Source: a candidate division KSB1 bacterium
Lineage (GTDB): Bacteria; Zhuqueibacterota; Zhuqueibacteria; Thermofontimicrobiales; Thermofontimicrobiaceae
Reading direction: 5' to 3'
Assembly: GCA_034506395.1 (NCBI GenBank)
Contig: JAPDPQ010000008.1
Span: 108,174-172,173 of the forward strand
Length of the DNA: 64,000 bases
The notes beneath the pieces were generated by a model. It did not search any database and was not told the DNA's origin. It worked only from the letters and a program-made list of their open reading frames with translations. Shown here piece by piece: positions 28,246 to 38,307 of this stretch (position 1 is its first letter; every line of letters begins with the position of its first letter). The position numbers were made by a program, and so were the translations under genes.

Positions 28246-29531
28246 AGCTCTGTATGATCACCCTGGGTTGCCCTAAAAATCTCGTCGATTCCGAATATTT
28301 GCTCGGTGCTTTGGGCAACAATCAAATCCAGTTGGTTCCGCAAGCTGATGAGGCGGATGTCGTAATCATTAACACTTGTGGTTTTATCCTGCCTGCCCGG
28401 GAGGAGGCGATCGAAACCATTTTAGAGGCTGTGCAGTTAAAGGCCATCGGCAAGGTGCAGCAGGTCTATGTCGCTGGATGTTTGCCGCAGCGCTATTTGA
28501 CTGAATTGCAGCAATCGATCCCTGAAGTCGATGCGTTCTTTGATCAATATGATTTTCGCCGGATCGGTCAACAACTGGCGCAGCGATGGAAACTACCCGT
28601 ATCTGGCCAAACCATCATGCGTGTATTGCAAACGCCGGACCACTATGCCTATTTGAAAATCGCAGAGGGCTGTGACAATCGCTGTCATTATTGTACCATT
28701 CCAGCTATAAAGGGAAGTTATCGCGAATGGCCTGTTGCAAATCTGATCGAAGAAGCCCAGCAATTGGCCGAGCGCGGCGTGAGAGAGCTCATTTTGGTGG
28801 CCCAGGATACTACTTATTATGGATGGAAACAAAATCAACCGAACCTGCTGGTCCAGCTTATTCATGCCATTAGCAAAATAGAATCGATCCAGTGGATTCG
28901 TTTGCTCTATGCTCATCCGGCGCGGATGAACGATTCGATTTTTCGATTGTATAATGAATGCGCGAAGCTATGTCGCTATATTGATCTTCCAATCCAACAT
29001 ATTTCAGATCCGATGTTGCGCGCCATGGGGCGTATGGGCACAGGGGATGAAATCCGCCGAGTGATTGATCGGCTCCGGCGTGAGGTGCCAGAGATCGCCA
29101 TCCGAACCACGGTCATGGTTGGTTATCCAGGCGAGAGCAAAGCGGATTTCGAATTGCTCCGTCAATTTATTGAGGAGGCGCAATTTGAGCGGCTCGGGGT
29201 ATTCCAATTTTATGCCGAAGAGGGAACGCCAGCTGCCAGGCTGCCAGATCAAATTGCCCCAGAGGTGAAACAGGAACGCTATGAGGAGATTATGGAGCTT
29301 CAGGCTGACATCTCTGAACAGCACAATCAGCAGTTAGTGGGTCGCACGCTCCCTGTCATAATCGATGAGCGCAATGAATCGAGCGATGAATACTTCGGCC
29401 GAACGCAATGGGATGCCCCGCAAATCGATAATACGGTTCATATCATCGGTGATTTAAAAATCGGTCAAATCTATTCCGTCGGTATTGAAAGAGCCACCGA
29501 ATATGACCTCTGGGGAGAAGTTAGTTCTTAA
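28242..29531 (+). CDS. rimO: Ribosomal protein S12 methylthiotransferase RimO
   Basis: A 429-residue radical SAM enzyme that methylthiolates an aspartate of ribosomal protein S12. The N-terminal cluster ligands are C10 (TLGCPKN), C46 (NTCGF) and C80 (AGCLPQ); the radical SAM cysteines are C154, C158 and C161 (EGCDNRCHYC). The C-terminal TRAM domain ends the protein. The RimO-type NTCGFI and AIKGSYRE favour RimO over MiaB. It starts within the ftsY stop (ATGA overlap). Confidence 0.96.
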   Translation: MKLCMITLGCPKNLVDSEYLLGALGNNQIQLVPQADEADVVIINTCGFILPAREEAIETILEAVQLKAIGKVQQVYVAGCLPQRYLTELQQSIPEVDAFFDQYDFRRIGQQLAQRWKLPVSGQTIMRVLQTPDHYAYLKIAEGCDNRCHYCTIPAIKGSYREWPVANLIEEAQQLAERGVRELILVAQDTTYYGWKQNQPNLLVQLIHAISKIESIQWIRLLYAHPARMNDSIFRLYNECAKLCRYIDLPIQHISDPMLRAMGRMGTGDEIRRVIDRLRREVPEIAIRTTVMVGYPGESKADFELLRQFIEEAQFERLGVFQFYAEEGTPAARLPDQIAPEVKQERYEEIMELQADISEQHNQQLVGRTLPVIIDERNESSDEYFGRTQWDAPQIDNTVHIIGDLKIGQIYSVGIERATEYDLWGEVSS

Positions 29532-29576
29532 CTGTTTTATTTTCGCCCTGGTAAAACAAAGGCAGGGAGGTTACTC

Positions 29577-30881
29577 ATGAGATATATGCTTATCACCGTG
29601 TTAGGTGCCATGCTCGCATGGGCCTATACAGTATTTCCAACGAGATTGAACGCCCAGGCTGAGATGGTGCCATACCATCTCTACGAGCTTCCGACCTTTC
29701 ATTATGATCTGGTGAATGTTGCATCGCCGGACCCAAAATTGAGTCGGCTGCAACTCTTTTTAAAGATCGCTTTCGATGAATTGCAGTTTACCAGCACCGA
29801 CACCAATTTTCATGCGAGTTATGAGATCGCAGCCGTTTTGTATGATAAAGCTGGAAATCAGATCGATGGCAAGACCCAGCAAGAGGAAGTGAACGCCGCG
29901 AGCTTCGATTTGACCAATTCCCGACGCGCATATAGTATTTCCTACTTAAAATTCGATGTCGAACCTGGGACCTATAAGATCATCATCAGCTTGACGGATC
30001 AAGAGACGAAGCAGAAGCGAACGGTGAAGGATGTGGTAAAATTGAGAGATTTCGCTGCTGATAAGTTGATGATCAGCGATGTCGCGTTGGTCCGAAACCT
30101 CCAATATGATTCCCTTGGGGTAAAGTCCTTTCAGCCCGATATTGCCGATTGCATCAAAGAATTGACCGAACCATTATTCGTCTATTTTGAAATATACAGT
30201 CGATCCGACGGTGACGAACAATTTGATGTGAGCTATTCGGTGAAGAACGCCAAGCGGAAGCAGGTACTGAAAAGCAACTATTTGCGTCGGAAAGATGACG
30301 TTCGCACCATGGAATCATTCATATTGCCCATTTCCGAATTGGCGCAGGGAAAATATGTTTTGCATGTCGCGGTGAAGGCCAACTCCGGCGAAGCCGAGAC
30401 AGAAAAACCGATTTTCATCCGGTGGGCAAATATGCCATCCACCGTATCCGACATCGATCTTGCAATTCGACAATTGAGATATATTACGGACAAAAAAGAA
30501 TTCACCAAGCTCAATAAGGCCGATGCCGATGAGAAATTGAGACGATTCGAACAATTCTGGCGAGAACATGATCCCACTCCAGGTACGGAGGCCAATGAGG
30601 CGATGGATGAGTTCTATCGGCGCGTCCAATATAGCAATGAAAATTTCACTGCGTTCCGAGAGGGCTGGAGGACCGATATGGGGATGATCTACATCATTTT
30701 TGGGCCGCCAAGCGATGTGGAACGCCATCCATTTGATCTGGAATATAAGCCGCATGAGATCTGGTATTATAACGATATCAACAAGCAATTTGTGTTCATG
30801 GATCAGACCGGCTTTGGGGAATATCGCCTCTTGACGATTGGTTGGGAAGCCTGGCGCAATTTGGTGAAAAACCCCTGGTGA
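29577..30881 (+). CDS. GWxTD domain-containing secreted protein
   Basis: A 434-residue exported protein with a signal peptide (residues 1-26, ending LNAQA). A central beta-rich region precedes the GWxTD domain: FREGWRTDMGMIYIIFGPPSDVERHP at about residues 360-385, followed by EIWYYNDINKQFVFMDQTGFGEYRL. The family is widespread in the FCB group and related phyla and has no established function. ATG at 29577 has GGGAGG eight bases upstream. The gene stands alone between rimO and the LD-carboxypeptidase. Confidence 0.9.
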   Translation: MRYMLITVLGAMLAWAYTVFPTRLNAQAEMVPYHLYELPTFHYDLVNVASPDPKLSRLQLFLKIAFDELQFTSTDTNFHASYEIAAVLYDKAGNQIDGKTQQEEVNAASFDLTNSRRAYSISYLKFDVEPGTYKIIISLTDQETKQKRTVKDVVKLRDFAADKLMISDVALVRNLQYDSLGVKSFQPDIADCIKELTEPLFVYFEIYSRSDGDEQFDVSYSVKNAKRKQVLKSNYLRRKDDVRTMESFILPISELAQGKYVLHVAVKANSGEAETEKPIFIRWANMPSTVSDIDLAIRQLRYITDKKEFTKLNKADADEKLRRFEQFWREHDPTPGTEANEAMDEFYRRVQYSNENFTAFREGWRTDMGMIYIIFGPPSDVERHPFDLEYKPHEIWYYNDINKQFVFMDQTGFGEYRLLTIGWEAWRNLVKNPW

Positions 30882-30951
30882 TCGGCTGACCCATTGCCAT
30901 TTAAAACCCCGCTTAATTATAAAGCGACAGGTTTTGCTTGGCTGAATGGCT

Positions 30952-31149
30952 TCAGCGAGATTGAATGAATTTGATCTTCTGCTCTACCACCAGTCGATCA
31001 AAGTATGGTTTTGGGACAGATGGGTCGATGATGGTGATTTGATTGGCAGAATGGATTTCAAAATCGGGGCGAGGTAAATTTTGATGGCAATTGTCGTTCG
31101 GATGAAGCTCAAAAAAAGATGCGACTGAAAACCAAGCTACTGATGCAAT
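30952..31149 (-). pseudogene. Possible minus-strand gene remnant
   Basis: Between two well-supported plus-strand genes, one minus-strand frame stays open for 65 codons from just after a TAA (31150-31152) to TGA (30952-30954). It reads like protein: SVASFFELHPNDNC, then RPDFEIHSANQITIIDPSVP and FDRLVVEQKIKFIQSR. It has no usable start codon or ribosome site, so it would be the decayed C-terminus of a gene. A 43-codon plus-strand frame (30946-31077) overlaps it and also lacks a ribosome site, so chance cannot be excluded. No family recognised. Confidence 0.25.
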
Positions 31150-31170
31150 TTAATTCAATCAGAGGGAAAT

Positions 31171-32136
31171 TTGGAATCGCAGACACGCCTCAAACCATTT
31201 CAGCTTACAAAGAATAGCACAATCGGAGTCGTCTCCCCTGCCAGTTGTCCAGCCGATGAAGTGCAATACCGGCAAGGCATCGCTTATCTCGAAAGTCTCG
31301 GGTATCGGGTGGTGGAGGCAGCACATGTTTTGGATCGCCGCGGGTATTTGGCAGGAAATGATTTGGATCGTGCTAATGATTTGAATGCGATGTTTCGCGA
31401 TCCGCATATCGATGCGATTGTCTGTTCGCGAGGCGGCTATGGGACCGCTCGGCTATTGCAATGTCTCGATTATGAGGCTTTGGGTCGGAACCCGAAAATT
31501 TTTGTCGGTTATAGCGATATCACTGCCTTGAATCTGGCGATTTGGCAACAAACGGGGTTGGTCAGCTTTTCGGGCGCCATGGTCGCCGTGGAAATGGGCA
31601 AAGGCATTGATCCATTTACCGAATTGCATTTCTGGCGCGCATTAACCAGCACCGACCCGATCGGATTGTTAACCAATCCAGAAAATAATCCAATCCAGGT
31701 TTATCATCCTGGCAAAGCCACTGGGATCCTATTGGGCGGATGTTTATCCTTGATCAATGTGTTATTGGGCACTCCCTATTGTCCCGATTTTCGCGGCGCA
31801 ATTTTATTTATCGAAGACATTGATGAAGAACCGTACCGAGTCGATCGGTATTTGGCCCAGTTGAGATTGGCCGGAATTCTGGATCAAGTGGCTGGTGTTG
31901 TGGTCGGCCAATTTACCGAATGCGATCCGCGCGATCCAGAAAAACCAAGTCTGACCTTGAGCGAAATCTTCGATGATTATCTGGCTCCCCTGAACGTTCC
32001 GATCATTACCAATTTCGCGTATGGGCATGGTTCAGTCAAGCATATCATGCCAATTGGTGTCAAGGCGATTTTAGATACCGAACTGGGGGGCGTAATGATT
32101 CCTGAAAGCGCGGTCAAACCCAAAATGACCGGGTAG
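31171..32136 (+). CDS. LD-carboxypeptidase (peptidase family S66)
   Basis: A 321-residue serine carboxypeptidase that removes the terminal D-alanine from murein tetrapeptides, or a relative such as MccF. The nucleophile is S115 in FVGYSDIT; the partner residues are E215 (FIEDIDEE) and H286 (YGHGSVKH), so the S66 Ser-Glu-His triad is complete. No signal peptide, consistent with a cytoplasmic peptidoglycan-recycling role. The start is TTG at 31171 with AGAGGGA close upstream; no better start precedes the first motif. Confidence 0.92.
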   Translation: MESQTRLKPFQLTKNSTIGVVSPASCPADEVQYRQGIAYLESLGYRVVEAAHVLDRRGYLAGNDLDRANDLNAMFRDPHIDAIVCSRGGYGTARLLQCLDYEALGRNPKIFVGYSDITALNLAIWQQTGLVSFSGAMVAVEMGKGIDPFTELHFWRALTSTDPIGLLTNPENNPIQVYHPGKATGILLGGCLSLINVLLGTPYCPDFRGAILFIEDIDEEPYRVDRYLAQLRLAGILDQVAGVVVGQFTECDPRDPEKPSLTLSEIFDDYLAPLNVPIITNFAYGHGSVKHIMPIGVKAILDTELGGVMIPESAVKPKMTG

Positions 32137-32310
32137 CTTGCTAATTAATGAATTCGCGAAGCAGATTTCATTCCTGCGAATGCAGCAATCTCTTCATAGG
32201 ATTATCGGAAGCGAACATCTTGCACAGATCGAAAAGAGATGTATCCATGGCAAGCATGACATCTAAGCTTGTTTGAACTTAAAGCAAAAGGAATTTTTTT
32301 AGGAAAAAAC

Positions 32311-32940
32311 ATGTCTCGACTTCAGCTTGGCGTATTGGCCTCAGGCCGGGGTTCCAATTTTCAAGCGATCTTGGATCATATTAACCAAGGAAAATTAGAT
32401 GCCTCGGTTCAAGTTGTGGTGAGCAACAGGTCATCAGCCGGTGTATTGGAAATTGCTCGAAATCATGGCATTGCCGCTATGTTCGTCTCAGCCAAGCAAT
32501 ATCCCGATCCAGAGCAGTATGACCAGCAGTTGTTGAATATCTTTGAACAACACCAAGTCAATTTTATCGTGTTGGCTGGCTATTTGAAACTGCTTAGCCC
32601 GCTGTTGGTCCAAAAATTTCGGAATCGCATCCTCAATATACATCCTGCACTGTTACCGGCTTTCGGCGGAAAAGGAATGTACGGGATTCATGTGCACGAA
32701 GCGGTGCTGAATTACGGATGCAAAATTTCCGGTGTCACGGTTCACTTGGTCGATGAAAATTATGATACAGGCCCGCCTGTATTGCAGCGCTGCGTTCCAG
32801 TTGAGGAGGATGACACTCCTGAGACTTTAGCGGCTCGGGTATTGAAGGTGGAGCATGAAATCTATTCAGAAGCACTTCAGCTTTTTGCCCAAGATCGCAT
32901 CGAGATCGTTGGACGCCGCGTGAAAATTAAGCCAGCTTGA
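32311..32940 (+). CDS. purN: Phosphoribosylglycinamide formyltransferase
   Basis: A 209-residue enzyme that formylates GAR with 10-formyl-tetrahydrofolate in purine synthesis. SGRGSNFQAI (11-20) binds phosphate. The catalytic residues N109, H111 and D152 lie in LNIHPALLPAF and DENYDTGP. ATG at 32311 with AGGA upstream is chosen over an in-frame TTG at 32269, which adds residues with no family match. It lies close to purH, with a dipeptidase gene between. Confidence 0.96.
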   Translation: MSRLQLGVLASGRGSNFQAILDHINQGKLDASVQVVVSNRSSAGVLEIARNHGIAAMFVSAKQYPDPEQYDQQLLNIFEQHQVNFIVLAGYLKLLSPLLVQKFRNRILNIHPALLPAFGGKGMYGIHVHEAVLNYGCKISGVTVHLVDENYDTGPPVLQRCVPVEEDDTPETLAARVLKVEHEIYSEALQLFAQDRIEIVGRRVKIKPA

Positions 32941-32988
32941 GCGTAATATGCTTCGATCCTCAGCTCTCAAATGACTATTTTGAGGGTC

Positions 32989-33016
32989 GTTGCAATTGGT
33001 TGATTGCAACTTTTTT
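32989..33016 (+). terminator. Terminator after purN
   Basis: GTTGCAAT, a six-base loop, ATTGCAAC, then TTTTTT. A weaker CTCAAA/TTTTGAG hairpin precedes it (about 32966-32984). Confidence 0.85.
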
Positions 33017-33083
33017 GACGATCCATTGTCGAGCAGACGATAATTTTTATCTATTGAAATTGAAGTTGATGATGGGATAGAAA

Positions 33084-33731
33084 ATGCAACGAGATCTGGC
33101 ATGGCGCCAATTTCTTCTTATTCTATTGCTGATGCTGCTTCCGATCGGATTGTCAGCTCAGCGTCCAGATGATTTAGTGAATATCAAAGATTTGGATTCG
33201 ACGATTATTGTCGATTTGAAGTATGCCACAGCAGATAATTTTTTGCATGATACGCTTTATGCAGCGAATATTTGTTTGCTCCGCCGGGCGGTAGCGGAGC
33301 GATTGGTCAAGGTTCATAGAACGTTGCAAGCAGAGGGATTGGGGTTAAAGATTTGGGATGGTTATCGACCGCTATCGGTTCAGAAAAAGATGTGGCAGAA
33401 GGTACCCGATCCCCGATATGTGGCAGATCCAGCCCGAGGCTCGAATCATAATCGGGGCGCAGCAGTGGATGTGACCCTGGTCGATCGCTACGGAAATGAG
33501 TTAGAAATGCCCACGAAATTTGACGATTTCAGCCCGGCTGCGGCCAGCGATTATCCATACGGTTCTGCAACGGCGCGAAAAAATCGCGAGCGACTGAAAC
33601 AGGCGATGCGTTCCCAGGGCTTTCGGGCAACTTCATCCGAATGGTGGCATTTCAATGCCCATGATTGCAAAAAGTACTCGATCTTAGATGTACCTTTGGA
33701 GCAATTTGCCCGCTCCCATCGCCAAAATTGA
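33084..33731 (+). CDS. ddpX: D-alanyl-D-alanine dipeptidase (VanX/DdpX, family M15D)
   Basis: A 215-residue zinc peptidase with an N-terminal signal peptide (residues 1-25, SAQ cleavage site). Zinc and catalytic residues are in order: H122 and D129 in SNHNRGAAVDV, and E186 and H189 in SEWWHF; R95 in DGYRPLS matches the conserved arginine. VanX homologues hydrolyse free D-Ala-D-Ala; exported members more likely scavenge cell-wall dipeptide than confer glycopeptide resistance. No vanA, vanH or vanRS neighbours are present, so a resistance role is not supported. Confidence 0.92.
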   Translation: MQRDLAWRQFLLILLLMLLPIGLSAQRPDDLVNIKDLDSTIIVDLKYATADNFLHDTLYAANICLLRRAVAERLVKVHRTLQAEGLGLKIWDGYRPLSVQKKMWQKVPDPRYVADPARGSNHNRGAAVDVTLVDRYGNELEMPTKFDDFSPAAASDYPYGSATARKNRERLKQAMRSQGFRATSSEWWHFNAHDCKKYSILDVPLEQFARSHRQN

Positions 33732-33764
33732 TAGCGTTTCTGATCAAATTAGGAAAAACAAAGC

Positions 33765-35321
33765 ATGTCCAAAATCAAACAAGCTCTGATCAGTGTTCAC
33801 GATAAAACTGGCATTGTTGAATTTGCTCGGTCGTTACAACAAATGGAGATCCGCATCATCTCGACTGGCGGGACGGCCCAGTTGCTGCAACAAAATAGGA
33901 TCAGTTGTCAATCGGTTTCAGCTATTACTGGAATGCCAGAGATGCTCGATGGTCGTGTGAAAACGCTGCACCCGTTTATCCACGGCGCGATTCTGGCTCG
34001 CAGGGATAATCCTGACCATCTGCGGCAGCTTCATGAGCAGGGGATCTCGCCAATCGATATGGTCGTGGTAAATCTCTATCCGTTCGAACAGACCATTCGT
34101 CAGCCGAATGTTACCATAGATCTGGCGATTGAAAATATCGATATTGGTGGTCCTACTATGATCCGGGCGGCGGCTAAGAATTATGCAGATGTTGCGGTGG
34201 TTACCTCGCCGAATCAGTATGCGTCCATCATTAAAGAATTATTGGATCATCGCGGTGAATTGAGCCTGGCAACTCGACAGCGCCTGGCCGTACAGGCGTT
34301 TGCGCTGACGCATCAATACGACGGGGCGATCGCTCGTTATCTGCAGAATACAATTGGTTCTGAGCTATATCCCGCGCGACTAACCCTGAATTTGGCGAAG
34401 ATCAGCGAGCTCCGCTACGGCGAAAACCCGCATCAAACGGCAGCTTTTTATCGTGATCTGAATGCAACCCATCCAGGGATCACGGATCTCCGGCAGCTTC
34501 ATGGCAAGGAATTGAGTTTCAATAATATCATGGATCTTGATGCTGTGGTGAAGATCGTGCAGAGTTTCGACCAACCCTGCGCGGTCATTGTGAAACATCA
34601 TAATCCCTGTGGGATTGGGATTGGAACCCAGATCTTCGAGGCGTTTGAAAAAGCATTGGCAACTGATCCGGTTTCAGCTTTCGGAGGAATTTTCGGCTTC
34701 AACCGAGCAGTCGATGCGACAACTGCTGCGAAATTGGCAGAAATGTTCATTGAGGTGGTAGTGGCGCCTGAGTATGATGCTGAGGCATTTCAAATATTAG
34801 CGAAAAAGAAAAACGTCCGGTTATTGAAGCTGAAAATTTCCTCAGAATTGACCACAGAAATGGATTTTAAGCGGGTCGCGGGCGGCGTATTGGTGCAAAG
34901 CCCAGATAACAAAACGATCGATGATCTTGAGCTTCATGTCGTTACCAAACGGGCTCCAACCGAGTTGGAATGGGCTGGTTTGAAATTCGCCTGGAAGGTT
35001 GTAAAATGGGTAAAGTCCAATGCGGTGGTTTTTTGTCTGCCGGATCGCACCATTGGCATCGGCGCGGGTCAGATGTCCCGGGTCGATTCATCGCTATTAG
35101 CGGTGGAAAAGGCGCGAAGGTCGGGGCTGTCATTGCAAGGAACGGTCGTTGCTTCCGACGCCTTTTTTCCATTTCGGGACGGCGTGGACGCTGCGGCTGA
35201 AGCTGGTGCGACCGCAATCATCCAACCTGGTGGTTCAGTCCGCGATGCAGAAGTCATCCAAGCAGCCGATGAACATCGCATGGCAATGGTCTTCACTGGT
35301 GTTCGACATTTCCGACATTGA
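33765..35321 (+). CDS. purH: Bifunctional AICAR formyltransferase/IMP cyclohydrolase
   Basis: A 518-residue enzyme for the last two steps of IMP synthesis. The N-terminal MGS-like cyclohydrolase domain (residues 1-195) shows [15 protein letters not shown] and DGRVKTLHP. The C-terminal AICARFT domain shows RYGENPHQ, the catalytic K-HH in VKHHNPCG, and SDAFFPFRD. Length is normal. Start ATG at 33765. It is one of four purine genes in the window (purA, purF, purN, purH), each in a different setting. Confidence 0.97.
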   Translation: MSKIKQALISVHDKTGIVEFARSLQQMEIRIISTGGTAQLLQQNRISCQSVSAITGMPEMLDGRVKTLHPFIHGAILARRDNPDHLRQLHEQGISPIDMVVVNLYPFEQTIRQPNVTIDLAIENIDIGGPTMIRAAAKNYADVAVVTSPNQYASIIKELLDHRGELSLATRQRLAVQAFALTHQYDGAIARYLQNTIGSELYPARLTLNLAKISELRYGENPHQTAAFYRDLNATHPGITDLRQLHGKELSFNNIMDLDAVVKIVQSFDQPCAVIVKHHNPCGIGIGTQIFEAFEKALATDPVSAFGGIFGFNRAVDATTAAKLAEMFIEVVVAPEYDAEAFQILAKKKNVRLLKLKISSELTTEMDFKRVAGGVLVQSPDNKTIDDLELHVVTKRAPTELEWAGLKFAWKVVKWVKSNAVVFCLPDRTIGIGAGQMSRVDSSLLAVEKARRSGLSLQGTVVASDAFFPFRDGVDAAAEAGATAIIQPGGSVRDAEVIQAADEHRMAMVFTGVRHFRH

Positions 35322-35464
35322 GGATGACATCAAGCTCGTTTGGTCATGATGATTTCTTTATCTTGCTCCGCTAGATTAATTGAAAGTGGACCAAGAGTTC
35401 AATGCAATAGAATTTCAAAAAGGTTTTCCGAGTGCCTGAATTTTTTGATGAATAAGAACCATGA

Positions 35465-36562
<1,098 letters not shown>

Positions 36563-36643
36563 TGCATGTCGTTGCGATCGACATGATTTGTTATGGCTGT
36601 TTGATCGATTTGGCGACATTTCATTTTTAATCAAACGGACAAC

Positions 36644-37438
36644 ATGGCACGTTATCGAGATTTTTCTGATTATCGGGATTATGCCTTGCATGCGATTCTG
36701 GTGCTGGTTGCGTTGATCTTGCTTGCGACCAACCAGAATCCCCAGATTGAATCGTTCAAACTCTGGATGGTTGGGCTCATCAGCGAGTTCCAGGAGCGTT
36801 GGGATTCCGTCAAGAGCTATTACGATTTAAAGCAGAAAAACGAGCAATTATTATTAGAAAACACCCGACTGTCGCTTGAAAATAGCCAGATGGCCGAGAT
36901 AAAATTAGAAAATGAGCGACTAAGGGAATTAATTGCATTCAAAGTAAGGACTCCATGGCGCCTGATCCCAGCTCGGATTGTCGTCAAGGGCCAGAGAGGC
37001 CCGATTACTGCCATTGTCCTTAACGTTGGAACCCATCACGGTGTAACTAAAAATATGGCCTTGGTGACTGGAGAAGGACTGGTGGGGAGAATTTATCAAG
37101 CTGGGCCAGATCAGTCCATTGGACATATTTTATTAGATCGAAATTTTAGAGTGAGCGCTAAAATTCAACGGAGTCGCGTCGATGGAATTGTGAGTTGGGA
37201 AGGGGGCGAGCTTTGTCGCCTGAACGATGTACCCAAACGGGCGGACGTGCAGCTTGGCGATGCTGTCATTACTTCTGGTTACAGCGAAATTTTTCCGGCT
37301 GGCATACCCATCGGAACGATTGTCAATATTCACGATTCTCCTCGAGCGCTCTTCCTCCAGATCGAACTGAAGCCATCGGTAGATTTTCAAAAATTAGAGG
37401 AGGTTTTTGTTGTCGCCGACCTTGCAAAAGTTGAATGA
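36644..37438 (+). CDS. mreC: Rod shape-determining protein MreC
   Basis: A 264-residue bitopic membrane protein. One N-terminal helix (LHAILVLVALILLAT) is followed by a coiled coil (residues about 55-95, rich in L, E and N) and a beta-barrel periplasmic domain with GLVGRI, VSWEGG and VITSGYSEIFPAGIPIGTI. It scaffolds MreD, PBP2 and RodA. It lies 81 bases after mreB. The gap to mreD is unusually long. Confidence 0.95.
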   Translation: MARYRDFSDYRDYALHAILVLVALILLATNQNPQIESFKLWMVGLISEFQERWDSVKSYYDLKQKNEQLLLENTRLSLENSQMAEIKLENERLRELIAFKVRTPWRLIPARIVVKGQRGPITAIVLNVGTHHGVTKNMALVTGEGLVGRIYQAGPDQSIGHILLDRNFRVSAKIQRSRVDGIVSWEGGELCRLNDVPKRADVQLGDAVITSGYSEIFPAGIPIGTIVNIHDSPRALFLQIELKPSVDFQKLEEVFVVADLAKVE

Positions 37439-37800
37439 GAACACTCCGCTATCGATCGACGCCATGTTAGCGTGTGGAGGAAACAGCACTCTTTCAACAG
37501 TCACATCAACATTCGAATTTCTGCCGAAAAAATAAGAATTGTCTGAGAGTGGCATTGTCTCGGACAAATTTAAAGTGTGTAAGTGTCTAACACATAAATT
37601 CGTCCCGAAGCAATGAAATATATTTTGGTCGTACTTTAAAAAGAGCATCAAGCAAAAATCCTGAAGTTTTGATAGGCAATAAAAAATCAACAGAATGCTC
37701 TCGCTCGACGAGCTGAATATAGCGCATAATGTGTTTTTGCGGGATATCGATTAAGTTTAAAAATGATCGCAGGTGAAGAAACAGAGGTCAAGCCTCATTC
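37439..37800 (+). other. Long non-coding spacer inside the mre cluster
   Basis: A spacer of 362 bases between mreC and mreD with no plausible gene on either strand. It contains the 63-base inverted repeat listed separately. mreC and mreD are usually adjacent, so something has been inserted or a regulatory RNA or promoter sits here; no strong -35/-10 pair was seen. Confidence 0.5.
37553..37615. repeat. Imperfect 63-base inverted repeat between mreC and mreD
   Basis: CATTG at the left end pairs with CAATG at the right, then TCGGAC-AATTTA with TAAATT-GTCC-GA, then TGTGT with ACACA around an AGTGTCT-type loop. About 23 pairs form with small bulges. It lacks a T-run, so it is not a standard terminator; a structured RNA or mobile palindrome is possible. 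Confidence 0.6.
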
Positions 37801-38292
37801 ATGCAATTGATCAAATACATGATTGCTTTTGTGATTTTGTTGATCGTTGAGATCAACTTTATGCAACTGATCGCAATTAAGGATGTCACGCCAGATTTAA
37901 TCTTGATCTTTGTGATCATTGTCAGTTTGAAAGAAAATCGAAATCGGGCAGGAGTAATAGGCTTTTTTGCCGGGCTTATTCAGGATGCGATGACAACACA
38001 TTTTTTCGGCCTATCTGCTTTAGCAAAGACGATTGTCGGTTTCTGGGGATCATTTTTCCAGCGGCCGAATAAAAAATATAATTTAATTTCATATCTCCTT
38101 GCTGTAGTTTCCTTGGTGCTTATTCACGAGGTCATTTTTGGTTTTATCTACAAGTTGTCGCTTCATCTTGGATTTTTTAAAGCGCTGATCCGTTTTATAA
38201 TTCCCAGAGCGCTTTACACCAGCTTTTTTGCTTTGATGGTTTATTTGCTATTCAGGGAGCGGCTCTGGAAAAGTGAGGAACGATTTGAATAA
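37801..38292 (+). CDS. mreD: Rod shape-determining protein MreD
   Basis: A 163-residue protein with five predicted membrane helices. The N-terminal MIAFVILLIVEINFMQLIAI and the APDL-like VTPDLILIFVIIVSLKEN region match MreD, and GFFAGLIQDAMTTHFFGLSALAKTI holds the conserved G-x2-GL-D segment. It belongs to the elongasome and is followed within 16 bases by the PBP2 gene. Confidence 0.92.
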   Translation: MQLIKYMIAFVILLIVEINFMQLIAIKDVTPDLILIFVIIVSLKENRNRAGVIGFFAGLIQDAMTTHFFGLSALAKTIVGFWGSFFQRPNKKYNLISYLLAVVSLVLIHEVIFGFIYKLSLHLGFFKALIRFIIPRALYTSFFALMVYLLFRERLWKSEERFE

Positions 38293-38307
38293 TTGGTTGG
38301 ATTTGCT

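Noticed and set aside
33084..33731. VanX homologue as vancomycin resistance
   Set aside because: It has a signal peptide and no vanA, vanH or vanRS neighbours; cell-wall dipeptide use is more likely.
37394..37690. Minus-strand frame overlapping the end of mreC
   Set aside because: Covers the hairpin spacer, shows no protein-like composition and has no ribosome site.
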